A stretch of 64,000 nucleotides of DNA, taken from Thermogutta sp039793925 (GTDB taxonomy: Bacteria; Planctomycetota; Planctomycetia; Pirellulales; Thermoguttaceae). The stretch spans positions 1 to 64,000 of the forward strand of contig NZ_JBAMME010000346.1 of the NCBI RefSeq assembly GCF_039793925.1, in the 5' to 3' direction. Shown here in pieces: positions 54,566-63,500 of this stretch (position 1 is its first letter; the number at the start of each line of letters is the position of its first letter). The notes under the pieces are model-generated. The model saw only the letters and a list, made by a program, of their open reading frames with translations, was not told the DNA's origin and searched no databases. The position numbers and the translations under genes were made by a program.

Positions 54566-55972
54566 CTACTCTGCCCGGGCCTGATGGGTCACGGGGTGGA
54601 GTCCCAACTTCCCGAGCAGTCGGTGAAGAGCCGCTATCAGTGTCTCTTCCACATTTTCCGCAAATGGGCCAGGCAGTCCATAATAGATCATACTGTAATC
54701 AGGTTCGTATCCGCCACCCAATAACACGTTTTTCGATGGGATATAACACATCACGTCATTGGCATAACCAATAACAACCAAATCTTCCTGCGGAAACTCC
54801 TTTTTCAACCGCAGGTCGTACTCCACGCAGACTTCACCACCAATCGCCACGAGCGTGAGGGTTTCATCAAAACGGATCGCTTGAATAGGAACACTCACCG
54901 CTCGAATGGGCTTGCCTGCATCATACAGCTCAAGCATTCGCCGAGCTCTTCGCTCCCGATATACATCCTTGGCGGCGAGTGCCTTCTGCAACTCGTCCTC
55001 AAATTGTTCGCGAGTATGGGGACGGAACTCCAACTCAGCGACGTCGACGACAGCATGTAGCGGCCCGCGAACAGCCTTCATAGGCCCGGCCAGTACGCGC
55101 TCCACTTCGGCTGCCAGTGCCTCTCCGTGCTGCTGCACATAGGCGATCTCCCCACGCGGATTCGGATTTTGATCGCCCCCGCAGAGAATCGTGAACATGG
55201 CCGTCACGCCGGGATGTGCTTCCTCGATTTTTGCCTGGGCAACTCCCGCATAATCTCCATGAATCTTGTAAAAATCCTCGCCTGTATTGCCCCCAATCGT
55301 TGTGCAATGACAGGCATATCCGAATAGAACCGCACGCAATGTGCCATCCGAGCCTGTCACTTTAATCACGGGCACATCGTGATCCACGGGTCCCTCGGGA
55401 TTGACCCCCAAAACAACCGTGTCTCCGCGTTTCTCCCGACGATTCACGGCAAAGCCCACGGTTCCATGACCCACACTCAACTGGGCCGGCTGCAGATTGT
55501 CCAGGCCTTGCCCGATAATCGTCACAAGCTTATCCAGCAGTTGGCTGGTATACTCATGAATCGTTTCCGTTTCTTCCGGAGAGAATTGATACATCACACG
55601 CAGATTCTTGCCCACCACCGGTCCGCTGTGGGTGTGAGAGCACGTCAACAAGATTTCCTCGCGGTTCAGTCCATATTTTTCCTTGGCCCTGGTGAACAGC
55701 TCCGCCGAAAAGTCGTTGCTATAGCCAATCAGGTCGGTTGTCAGGATGACAATTCGATGACCTTCTGCGTCCCGGATGGCCAGGCATTTGGCCCAGAGGT
55801 CCTGAAGGACGCCCACCGAGGGTTTGTTTCGCGATGCATATCCCGACATGCGAATCGGTTTTTCGGGAGTAATCTTCACTCGGGCAATACCCACAGCAAA
55901 CTCATCGGCCGAGAGTACAGCGGCGGGCAGGCTCAAACACACACTCAGCACGAATGCACTGGCCAACCTCAT
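54566..55972 (-). CDS. secreted neutral ceramidase-like protein
   Basis: A 468-residue protein with a signal peptide ending near VLSADE. The family core is visible: VGIARVKITPEKPIRMSGY, the zinc motif LLTCSHTHSGPVVG, FGYACHCTTIGGN and IHGDYAGVAQAKIEEAHPG. CGGDQNPNPRG follows in place of the usual glycine loop. Neutral ceramidases hydrolyse the amide of N-acylsphingosine. Planctomycete homologues are numerous and short, with no proven substrate. The ATG 55972 has AGGAG at eight-base spacing, which favours it over the GTG at 55981. It follows the paralogue 55988-57370 by 15 bp, so the two are co-transcribed. Confidence 0.85.
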   Translation of the reverse strand: MRLASAFVLSVCLSLPAAVLSADEFAVGIARVKITPEKPIRMSGYASRNKPSVGVLQDLWAKCLAIRDAEGHRIVILTTDLIGYSNDFSAELFTRAKEKYGLNREEILLTCSHTHSGPVVGKNLRVMYQFSPEETETIHEYTSQLLDKLVTIIGQGLDNLQPAQLSVGHGTVGFAVNRREKRGDTVVLGVNPEGPVDHDVPVIKVTGSDGTLRAVLFGYACHCTTIGGNTGEDFYKIHGDYAGVAQAKIEEAHPGVTAMFTILCGGDQNPNPRGEIAYVQQHGEALAAEVERVLAGPMKAVRGPLHAVVDVAELEFRPHTREQFEDELQKALAAKDVYRERRARRMLELYDAGKPIRAVSVPIQAIRFDETLTLVAIGGEVCVEYDLRLKKEFPQEDLVVIGYANDVMCYIPSKNVLLGGGYEPDYSMIYYGLPGPFAENVEETLIAALHRLLGKLGLHPVTHQARAE

Positions 55973-55987
55973 GAGAGACACTCCTTT

Positions 55988-57370
55988 CTAATTCTGTAAC
56001 AGCTTGGCGATTACGTTCTTCAACATCTCTTCATTTCTCGGGTCGAGAAAAGTCGCGCTCGGTTCGTATCCGCCTTCCTCGTACGCCTTGGCTGTGCAAA
56101 TATATCCAGGAGCAAGGTCTCCATATGCGGCCACTGCTACGAAGCGATTCGGTCGTACCGACTGGGCATAAAGCTGGTACTCGACGAAACATTCTCCAGG
56201 CAGATGCAAGATGGCACCCTCGTTGATCTCCAAGAGCTGCGCAAGGAAGGGTTGCTGCGCCCGTGCCAGAAACGCCAAGCCCTCTGCGGCGCGGATTCTC
56301 TGCACAGGATCTAAATCCCTTTGATTGACCCGAGCTTGAAGCTCGGATTCTGAATAACCGGAATCAGATCGCGGGATGAAGCAAAACGACGCAACGCGCC
56401 AATTCAGGCTGCGAACGGGCTCATAGCGAGTATTTTTGCAGGCCTTGCTCATAGCACGATAGAGACGTTCGGTGAGCTGGTCGCGGGCCTCGCGCGTGCC
56501 GTCATTGTATTTGCCCATCGTAATGTTCCCGGCACATCCGGTGAAGTAAATCTGCATCACATTTTCTTCCTGCTCGAGTTGCCTGCGGGCGAATCCCGGC
56601 ACATCGGCGCTGGCCCGGGGATCTCCGTAAAAGCTCTGGGGATGTGTGGCATAATAATGCAGCCGGACAAGCGGCTTTCCATCCCGGGCAAACGTAACCG
56701 TCCGGACGTATGGATCGATCAAACCTTCCGGAAGCGCCCGGATTTGTGGATCCTTACAGGAGCTGTATCGGACTACCAGTTTTCCCTCGGGGGTCCAGGC
56801 TCGGCGATTGGAAGCGACCTGTTCCACAACGGCTGAGCCAAAGCCCACCTCGTTAAACGGCTTCAGTCGCTCCGTCGCACTTTTGACTTCGGTGGCCAGC
56901 TTGTCCGTCACGGCCTCCATAAAAGCAAAGTCCACGTAAGGAAGCGTCGCCCCCGACTGGTCGAGAATCTTCTGTACGTCCCCGTTCGTGTAAGGGGCGG
57001 TATGCTGGTGGACGGTTTGCACAGCCACATGGGAGGGAGGAATGCCAAGAGCGCTGGCGATCTTTTCCTGAAACTGCCGATAGCTCGAATTGCACAGACC
57101 ACACCAGTCCACGGCGCACAGGACATAACGCGATTTCCCATCATCCAAAACGACCCCACGGGCTTCCAGCGGAGTTTCCACCTCCTTCACCGGCACCAGC
57201 CAGATCAGCGGATGCCGACCATTAACGGGTGGAGTGACGTCGCACTGAAACGTAGCGAGCTTCAATTCTCCTGCGTGCGGAGACTCCTCTGCCCTTCCCC
57301 GCCCTTGCCCCAGAAATTCAAGAAAGAAGCAAAGCACAACCAACAGCCGCGCAACGATCAACCTCATCAT
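55988..57370 (-). CDS. secreted neutral ceramidase-like protein, diverged paralogue
   Basis: A 460-residue protein with a signal peptide (LIVARLLVVLCFFLEFLGQG). The region TFQCDVTPPVNGRHPLIW, then VAVQTVHQHTAPYTNG (HxH zinc motif), LHYYATHPQSFYGDPRASAD and YFTGCAGNITMGKYND show the same fold as the next gene. Identity between the two is low. The two adjacent ATG codons at 57370 and 57367 follow GGGAGAAACC. It is the first gene of the leftward run to the metzincin-like gene. The longer frame to 57484 adds an alanine-rich lead without support. Substrate unknown. Confidence 0.83.
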   Translation of the reverse strand: MMRLIVARLLVVLCFFLEFLGQGRGRAEESPHAGELKLATFQCDVTPPVNGRHPLIWLVPVKEVETPLEARGVVLDDGKSRYVLCAVDWCGLCNSSYRQFQEKIASALGIPPSHVAVQTVHQHTAPYTNGDVQKILDQSGATLPYVDFAFMEAVTDKLATEVKSATERLKPFNEVGFGSAVVEQVASNRRAWTPEGKLVVRYSSCKDPQIRALPEGLIDPYVRTVTFARDGKPLVRLHYYATHPQSFYGDPRASADVPGFARRQLEQEENVMQIYFTGCAGNITMGKYNDGTREARDQLTERLYRAMSKACKNTRYEPVRSLNWRVASFCFIPRSDSGYSESELQARVNQRDLDPVQRIRAAEGLAFLARAQQPFLAQLLEINEGAILHLPGECFVEYQLYAQSVRPNRFVAVAAYGDLAPGYICTAKAYEEGGYEPSATFLDPRNEEMLKNVIAKLLQN

Positions 57371-57636
57371 TACGTGGTTTCTCCCTCGCGGTGGAGTGCG
57401 AACAAATGCCAGAATATCCGCCGCCTGAGCAGCGGTGGTCGCCAACGGCGCATTCAGTATAGCCGCGCCCATCGCGTTGTCCACTCACCAGTGATCCAAC
57501 GTCCCCGCATGATCGCGTGTGAACCGGGGTGACCGGATGAACTTTTTGATCAACGCTTTACGTCTGGCGGCAACTCCTTTAGAGTAATTTTTGTTTGCAA
57601 ACGACCCACTACGGCCCTATCCGAGGAGACGACAGA

Positions 57637-58308
57637 ATGCCGGTCAGAGGAACGACTAAGTCCGAAAAGCTATTTCCCATCGCGGTACTTATTTCGGGAG
57701 CGGGGACAACGCTCAAGAATCTCATTGAAAAAAAGAATGCGGGAAAGCTGCCGGTGGACATTAAGCTTGTCATATCCAGCAATCCCCAGGCGGGCGGCCT
57801 GCAACATGCGGCGGCCGCGGGGATTCCCGTGATCGTGGTGGATTGGAACAAGTACCGCGACCCGCAGCCTTTCAGCGAGGAAATCTTCGATCATTGTCGA
57901 CGACAAAACGTGAAGCTCGTTGTCATGGGCGGCTTTTTGAAAAGGCTTGTCATCCCACCCGACTTCGAGAATCGGGTCGTGAACATTCACCCTGCTCTCA
58001 TTCCGGCATTTTGCGGTCAAGGGTTTTACGGCCTCCGGGTCCATCAGGCTGTGCTGGACTACGGGGCCAAACTCACCGGTTGCACGGTGCACTTTGCGGA
58101 CAATCTTTATGATCACGGCCCGATTATCCTTCAACGAGTTGTGCCCGTGCTCGATGACGATACGCCCGAGACTTTGGCAGCCCGCGTATTCGAGGAAGAA
58201 TGTAAGGCTTACCCTGAGGCCATCACGCTGATTGCCGAAGGCCGGGTCCAGGTGGAAGGTCGCAAAGTGAAAATTCTACCGCCCAAGGATGTGGGTTTTG
58301 AATTGTGA
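57637..58308 (+). CDS. purN: phosphoribosylglycinamide formyltransferase
   Basis: A 223-residue enzyme that transfers formyl from 10-formyl-THF to GAR in purine synthesis. The blocks IAVLISGAGTTLKNLIE, LVVMGGFLKRLVIP, RVVNIHPALIPAF, and the catalytic GCTVHFADNLYDHGPII are the family pattern, though the usual GxGSN loop reads GAGTT. The catalytic Asn-His-Asp set is kept (NIHP and the D of YDHG). ATG 57637 follows CGAGGAG, so the open frame back to 57595 is not needed. fhs follows 86 bp downstream. Because the first loop differs, a related formyltransferase role is possible. Confidence 0.9.
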   Translation: MPVRGTTKSEKLFPIAVLISGAGTTLKNLIEKKNAGKLPVDIKLVISSNPQAGGLQHAAAAGIPVIVVDWNKYRDPQPFSEEIFDHCRRQNVKLVVMGGFLKRLVIPPDFENRVVNIHPALIPAFCGQGFYGLRVHQAVLDYGAKLTGCTVHFADNLYDHGPIILQRVVPVLDDDTPETLAARVFEEECKAYPEAITLIAEGRVQVEGRKVKILPPKDVGFEL

Positions 58309-58394
58309 CGGCTTACCCCCATCCTTCTTTTTCCGCCTTCACCGAAAATACAACCCACAATCTGTGTCTCAGGAAATCAACTGGGAGGGTGTCC

Positions 58395-60167
58395 ATGCCG
58401 CTCGATCCAACTCAACATCCCGACTGGGAAATTGCTCTGGATGCCGAATCACGCATGAAAACCTGTTACCAGCTCGGCGAAGAGCTCGGCCTCACCAAGG
58501 AAGAGCTGCTCCCCTACGGCCATTACATTGCCAAAGTGGATTATCTGAAGGTCATCGAGCGACTGCGCGACGCCCCCGATGGGAAGTTTATCGAGGTGAC
58601 GGGCATCACTCCTACACCGCTGGGTGAAGGCAAATCAACCACTACTATCGGCTTGCTTCAGGGACTGGGCCGACGCAAAAAACGAGTGACCGCCTGCATC
58701 CGCCAACCGTCCGGTGGTCCCACGATGAACATCAAAGGCTCGGCTGCCGGAGGGGGCCTCTCCCAGGTCATCCCCCTCGCGGAGTTTTCCCTGGGATTGA
58801 CCGGGGATATTAATGCGGTGATGAATGCGCACAACCTGGCCATGGTGGCCCTCACCGCACGACTCCAGCACGAGCGCAATTACGACGACGAACGACTGGC
58901 TAAAGTAGGACTGAGACGATTGAACATTGATCCCACCCGTGTGGAAATGGGGTGGGTCATTGATTTCTGTGCCCAGGCCCTCCGCAACATCATCATCGGC
59001 ATCGGCGGCCGAATGGACGGCTACATGATGCAGAGCCGCTTTCAAATTGCGAGCTCTTCCGAGGTCATGGCTATTCTCGCCGTGGCCCGAAGTCTCGAAG
59101 ATCTCCGCCAGCGTATCGGGCAGATCATTGTGGCCTACGACAAAAAAGACCGCCCCATTACCTGCGAAGATTTGGAAGTGGCCGGGGCCATGACCGCTTG
59201 GCTGCGCAGCGCTATCAATCCCAACCTCATCCAAACCATCGAGGGCCAGCCGTGCTTTGTGCACGCTGGTCCGTTTGCCAATATCGCGATTGGACAGTCC
59301 AGCGTGATTGGGGATCAGATCTGCCTGAAACTCGCGGACTACCACATCACGGAGTCCGGTTTCGGTGCCGATATCGGTTTCGAAAAGTTCTGGAACGTCA
59401 AGTGCCGGTACCTGGGAAAAGTTCCCCATGTCTCTGTCATCACAACAACAATCCGCGGATTAAAACACCACGGAGTCACGGCAGGAGCCCCGCCCTGTCC
59501 CCCCGGTCGACCGATCCCCAAAGAATACTTCGAAGAGAATTTAGCCTGGCTCGAGGCCGGAGCTGCCAATCTCCTTCACCACATCAATATCGTCAAAAAG
59601 TCAGGCATTCACCCGGTGGTGGCTATCAATGTTTTTCCTACCGATACTCCTGCGGAAATTCGCCTGGTGCGTCGGATCGCCGAACAAAGCGGGGCGAGGG
59701 TCGCCGTCTCCAATCACTGGCGGTATGGGGGAGAGGGAGCCCTGGAACTGGCCGACGCTGTCCTGGACGCCTGCGAGCAGCCTGTCGCTTTCCGTTACCT
59801 GTATGACAATGACACACCCCTGAGTGAACGGATTGAGAAAATCGCGCGGGAAGTGTATGGCGCTGATGGTGTGGAATATTCCCGGGAGGCCGAGGCCAAA
59901 CTCAAGGAATTCGAAAACAACCCCAAATACCGGGACTTTGCCACGATGATGGTCAAAACGCACCTCAGCCTGACCCACGATCCGACCATTAAGGGTGCCC
60001 CCAAGGGCTGGACACTTCCCATACGAGACATCCTTCTCTACGGCGGCGCGCGGTTTCTCTGCCCAATGGCGGGCGAAATCTCCCTCATGCCGGGCACGGG
60101 TTCGGACCCGGCCTTCCGACGAATCGACGTGGATGTCAGGACAGGTCGCGTGACAGGGCTTTTCTGA
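58395..60167 (+). CDS. fhs: formate-tetrahydrofolate ligase
   Basis: A 590-residue enzyme that joins formate to THF with ATP, giving 10-formyl-THF. The ATP loop is TPLGEGKSTTTIGL, followed by RQPSGGPTMNIKGSAAGGG and GDINAVMNAHNLA. The late FGADIGFEKFWNVKC and GEISLMPGTGSDPAF are family blocks. The length is slightly over the common 555-560, with an extra N-terminal lead. The ATG follows GGGAGGGT. It supplies the one-carbon donor used by the purN product just upstream. A terminator closes the unit. Confidence 0.95.
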   Translation: MPLDPTQHPDWEIALDAESRMKTCYQLGEELGLTKEELLPYGHYIAKVDYLKVIERLRDAPDGKFIEVTGITPTPLGEGKSTTTIGLLQGLGRRKKRVTACIRQPSGGPTMNIKGSAAGGGLSQVIPLAEFSLGLTGDINAVMNAHNLAMVALTARLQHERNYDDERLAKVGLRRLNIDPTRVEMGWVIDFCAQALRNIIIGIGGRMDGYMMQSRFQIASSSEVMAILAVARSLEDLRQRIGQIIVAYDKKDRPITCEDLEVAGAMTAWLRSAINPNLIQTIEGQPCFVHAGPFANIAIGQSSVIGDQICLKLADYHITESGFGADIGFEKFWNVKCRYLGKVPHVSVITTTIRGLKHHGVTAGAPPCPPGRPIPKEYFEENLAWLEAGAANLLHHINIVKKSGIHPVVAINVFPTDTPAEIRLVRRIAEQSGARVAVSNHWRYGGEGALELADAVLDACEQPVAFRYLYDNDTPLSERIEKIAREVYGADGVEYSREAEAKLKEFENNPKYRDFATMMVKTHLSLTHDPTIKGAPKGWTLPIRDILLYGGARFLCPMAGEISLMPGTGSDPAFRRIDVDVRTGRVTGLF

Positions 60168-60217
60168 AGCCGGGTCATCGATCCATGAGTTCGTGCTGAC
60201 TATCATTCTCGACGAAA

Positions 60218-60265
60218 AACCCTGGCAGGTCATATTCCGCGGGCGACCTGCCAGGGTTCTTTTTG
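60218..60265 (+). terminator. intrinsic terminator after fhs
   Basis: AACCCTGGCAGGTC (60218-60231) pairs with GACCTGCCAGGGTT (60245-60258) around a 13-base loop, followed by CTTTTTG. It lies about 50 bp past the fhs stop. Confidence 0.9.
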
Positions 60266-60364
60266 CGAACCAGTAATCGTTAACTGACCGAATCGTCAGG
60301 CGGACTTACTCTCTCCAGCCGATCGTAGCACACACCACGAATCCCTTTTCCCGGGATCTTCTCA

Positions 60365-63352
60365 CTAGCAGCCCAGGCTGTGGCCACAATTTGGACAAAC
60401 ATGGCAGGACCCGGCTCGGCGTGTGATGGCACCGCACAAATCGCACGGCGGCCCGTCGTCCTGGAATAGGAGATAGCTCTCCAGCGTCGCCGTTGCCGCA
60501 GGCTGCGCAACCTGCTTGGTGCCATGAAGCTGCCCGTTACCCGCCGATGAAGGTTGTGTCAGCGCGGCCGCCAGGGAGGCCAACCGCTCCGGAAGTGGTC
60601 CCCCCAGGGATTCCCACGGGTCAGCACGTCGTTCTCCACTACCGGGAGTGAACGCTGTGTCCGCCTTGGGAGCGCCGTTGGTTCCATCCGCCGCAGATTC
60701 TGGCGCGGGCGTCAATCGTTCCAGGACGTGCTGGGAACTTTTAAGTTTCTCTCTGTAGCCGGGCAGAAATGTGATCCCCAACCAGCGGAAGATGTAATCG
60801 ACGATACTCGTGGCCGTCCGGATTTCCGGATTCGTCGTGAATCCCATCGGCTCAAACCGGGTGTAGGAGAATTTGTTGACGTATACTTCCAGCGGCACGC
60901 CATACTGAAGACTCATCGAGACCGCCGTCCCGAAGCAGTCCATCAACCCACCGATGGTGCTTCCTTCTTTGGCCATGGTGATGAACAGCTCGCCCGGGCG
61001 GCCATCCGGATAAAGTCCCACCGTAATGTAGCCCTCGTGCCCATTGACCGAGAACTTATGGGTGATGGAGCGCCGGGTGTCGGGAAGCCGCTCGCGTCGA
61101 GGTGCGGGCACCGCTTGCGTGGTCTTTTCGGTGGACGCCTTCGAAACCAGTGGCTGCACTTCCTTCGAGCCGTCTCGATAGACCGCCAGGGCTTTCAGCC
61201 CCAATCGCCAACCTTCCATGTAGGCGTTGGCAATGTCCTCGGGCTTCACATCGCGGGGCATGTTGACGGTCTTGGAGATTGCCCCCGAAAGGAACGGCTG
61301 GGCGGCCGCCATCATAAGGATGTGCGCCTTCCAGTGGATGTACCGCTTACCACCAGGTGGTGGCGTGGCACAATCGAAAACAGGAAGGTGTTCGGGCTTC
61401 AGATGTGGGGCCCCTTCGATGGTGTCGTGCTTATCGATGAACGCCACAATCTCCCGAATCTGTTCTTCTGAGTAGCCCAACGTTTTCAGCGCCAGGGGTA
61501 CAGTCTGATTGACGATCTTCAGTGTGCCACCCCCCGCCAGTTGCTTGTATTTGACCAGCGCGAAATCCGGCTCGATCCCGGTGGTGTCGCAGTCCATCAT
61601 GAAGCTGATCGTGCCCGTGGGCGCAAGCACAGTCATTTGGGCATTGCGGAATCCGTACCGCCGCCCATTGGCCAAGACCTCATCCCACAGTTTTCGGGCG
61701 GCGTTCTTGAGGTATTCCGGAGCATGCTCCAGCTCCTCCACCTTTTCCCAGTGGCGTTCCATCACCCGCAGCATCGGCTCCCGGTTCTTCTCAAATTCCG
61801 CGAAAGGCCCCGCGGCCGCCGCCAGTTCCGTGCTCGTCCGGCAGGCCGCCCCATGCATGAGGGCTGTGATCGCACCGCACAGGCCGCGTGCCTCATCCGA
61901 ATCGTAGGGCAGACCGGAGGCCATAATCAGACTACCTAGGTTGGAATAGCCCAAACCGATCGGTCGGAACAGGTGGCTGTTTCTGGCAATCTTCGCCGTG
62001 GGGTAGCTCGAGTGATCAACGAGAATTTCCTGGGCAATGAAGATGACACGGCACGCTGCGATGAAGCGATCCGCATCGAACGTTCCGTCCTCGCGACGGA
62101 ACTTCATGAGGTTGATGCTGGCCAAATTGCACGCCGTATCGTCGAGAAACATGTACTCGGAACAAGGATTGGAAGCATTGATGCGGCCGGAATTCGGACA
62201 GGTGTTCCAGCGATTGATGGTGGTGTCGTACTGGACGCCGGGATCCCCACAGCTCCACGCCGATTCAGCCATCTTTTGCATCAACTCCCGGGCCCGATAG
62301 CGAGGACCCTCGCGAGTGGGATCAGTCACCCAGTGGGTGACCCATTCCCGGTCTGCTTCCACCGCTTCCATAAATTCGTCGGTGACGCGGACCGACAAAT
62401 TGGCGTTTTGGAAGAGCACCGAGCTGTAGGCTTCCTCGGGCGTATAGCCGTTTTGAATGAGGATACGCGCCTTCTTCTCTTCTTTGGCTTTGCACTCGAT
62501 AAATTCCAGAATGTCGGGGTGGGTCACCTTGAGCGACTGCATCTTCGCCGCTCGCCGGGTTTTTCCCCCGCTTTTCACCACAGCAGCAATTTGATCGTAC
62601 ACCCGCATGAAGGAAAGCGGGCCCGAGGGCTTGCCACCGCCTGAGAGCTTTTCCCGACACGATCGCAGCGTGGAGAGGTCGGTCCCCGTCCCGGAGCCGA
62701 ACTTGAAAAGCATGGCTTCGCTTCGGGCAAGCTCCATGATGTCTTCCATGTTGTCCTGCACGCTTTGGATAAAGCAGGCGGAAGACTGAGGGTATTCATA
62801 GGGGTTTTCGGGCTGCACAGCCTTGCCCTGTTTGGCATCCCATCGCCAGTTGCACGTGGCCCCTTTAATCCCGTACTGATGGTACAGGCCCACGTTAAAC
62901 CAGACCGGGGAGTTAAACGCCGCGTGCTGATGGAGGCACAGCCAAACCAGTTCCCGATAGAACCGCTCTCCGTCTTCCGCGGAGGCAAAATACCCGTCGG
63001 CGATTCCCCAATCGGCAATCGTGCGGCACACACGGTGGATGAGCTGCCGCACACTGGATTCACGCTGCGGCGTGCCGAGCTCTCCGTAAAAATACTTGCT
63101 GGCCACAATATTCGTCGCCAGTTGGCTCCACGTCTCTGGAACTTCACAGTCCGGCTGTTCAAAATGGACACCTCCCGTGTCACTTTTGATGACAGCGGTC
63201 CGCCGTGTCCATTTGACGGTATCGAACGGCGTGGGAACGTCGGGCGGGCAAAACACAGGATCAATCCTGATCCCGCGAGCCCCCGAGCGGGCCGTTCCGT
63301 TGCCATCGACAACTGGACTATTCTGAAGGGCAGCCTGGTTTTCCTGTGCCAT
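60365..63352 (-). CDS. nrdJ: adenosylcobalamin-dependent ribonucleotide reductase (class II)
   Basis: A 995-residue class II reductase that turns ribonucleotides into deoxyribonucleotides using B12. Active-site blocks are FNSPVWFNVGLYHQYGIKG and SSACFIQSVQDNMEDIMEL (substrate Cys region), FKFGSGTGTDLSTLR, and NPCSEYMFLDDTACNLASIN (the N-x-C-x-E thiyl set). A late region has TSCPD-like MDCFGTAVSMSLQYGVPLE, and the C-terminus ends in a zinc ribbon or redox tail (CDLCG, then CHVCPNCGHSLGC). There is no ATP-cone at the N-terminus. ATG 63352 follows a full AGGAGG. See the promoter and palindrome entries for regulation. It converges with fhs but is separated by its terminator. Confidence 0.94.
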   Translation of the reverse strand: MAQENQAALQNSPVVDGNGTARSGARGIRIDPVFCPPDVPTPFDTVKWTRRTAVIKSDTGGVHFEQPDCEVPETWSQLATNIVASKYFYGELGTPQRESSVRQLIHRVCRTIADWGIADGYFASAEDGERFYRELVWLCLHQHAAFNSPVWFNVGLYHQYGIKGATCNWRWDAKQGKAVQPENPYEYPQSSACFIQSVQDNMEDIMELARSEAMLFKFGSGTGTDLSTLRSCREKLSGGGKPSGPLSFMRVYDQIAAVVKSGGKTRRAAKMQSLKVTHPDILEFIECKAKEEKKARILIQNGYTPEEAYSSVLFQNANLSVRVTDEFMEAVEADREWVTHWVTDPTREGPRYRARELMQKMAESAWSCGDPGVQYDTTINRWNTCPNSGRINASNPCSEYMFLDDTACNLASINLMKFRREDGTFDADRFIAACRVIFIAQEILVDHSSYPTAKIARNSHLFRPIGLGYSNLGSLIMASGLPYDSDEARGLCGAITALMHGAACRTSTELAAAAGPFAEFEKNREPMLRVMERHWEKVEELEHAPEYLKNAARKLWDEVLANGRRYGFRNAQMTVLAPTGTISFMMDCDTTGIEPDFALVKYKQLAGGGTLKIVNQTVPLALKTLGYSEEQIREIVAFIDKHDTIEGAPHLKPEHLPVFDCATPPPGGKRYIHWKAHILMMAAAQPFLSGAISKTVNMPRDVKPEDIANAYMEGWRLGLKALAVYRDGSKEVQPLVSKASTEKTTQAVPAPRRERLPDTRRSITHKFSVNGHEGYITVGLYPDGRPGELFITMAKEGSTIGGLMDCFGTAVSMSLQYGVPLEVYVNKFSYTRFEPMGFTTNPEIRTATSIVDYIFRWLGITFLPGYREKLKSSQHVLERLTPAPESAADGTNGAPKADTAFTPGSGERRADPWESLGGPLPERLASLAAALTQPSSAGNGQLHGTKQVAQPAATATLESYLLFQDDGPPCDLCGAITRRAGSCHVCPNCGHSLGC

Positions 63353-63462
63353 CGCAGCGACCTCCTGATGTTTGGGTTTTCCTAGTCTACCTTGCGAACG
63401 GCTCGAACGATGTCGCCGATCCGCCGCACAACCACACGCTTCCATTTCGACCACTTGCCGGC

Positions 63463-63482
63463 AGGTGTACTAATGTACACCT
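63463..63482 (-). promoter_or_regulatory. perfect palindrome, likely operator
   Basis: AGGTGTAC-TAAT-GTACACCT, a perfect 8-bp inverted repeat with a 4-base centre. It overlaps the -10 element of the candidate nrdJ promoter. The core GTAC-N4-GTAC is the same as that of cyanobacterial LexA boxes, but the flanks differ, and it does not match the NrdR box. Confidence 0.7.
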
Positions 63483-63500
63483 AAGTTTTGGCTCCTTCAA
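63472..63500 (-). promoter_or_regulatory. candidate sigma-70 promoter of nrdJ
   Basis: Read leftward: TTGAAG (63500-63495), exactly 17 bases, then TACATT (63477-63472). Both match four of six consensus bases. A start near 63464 would give a leader of about 110 bases to the ATG at 63352. Confidence 0.6.
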
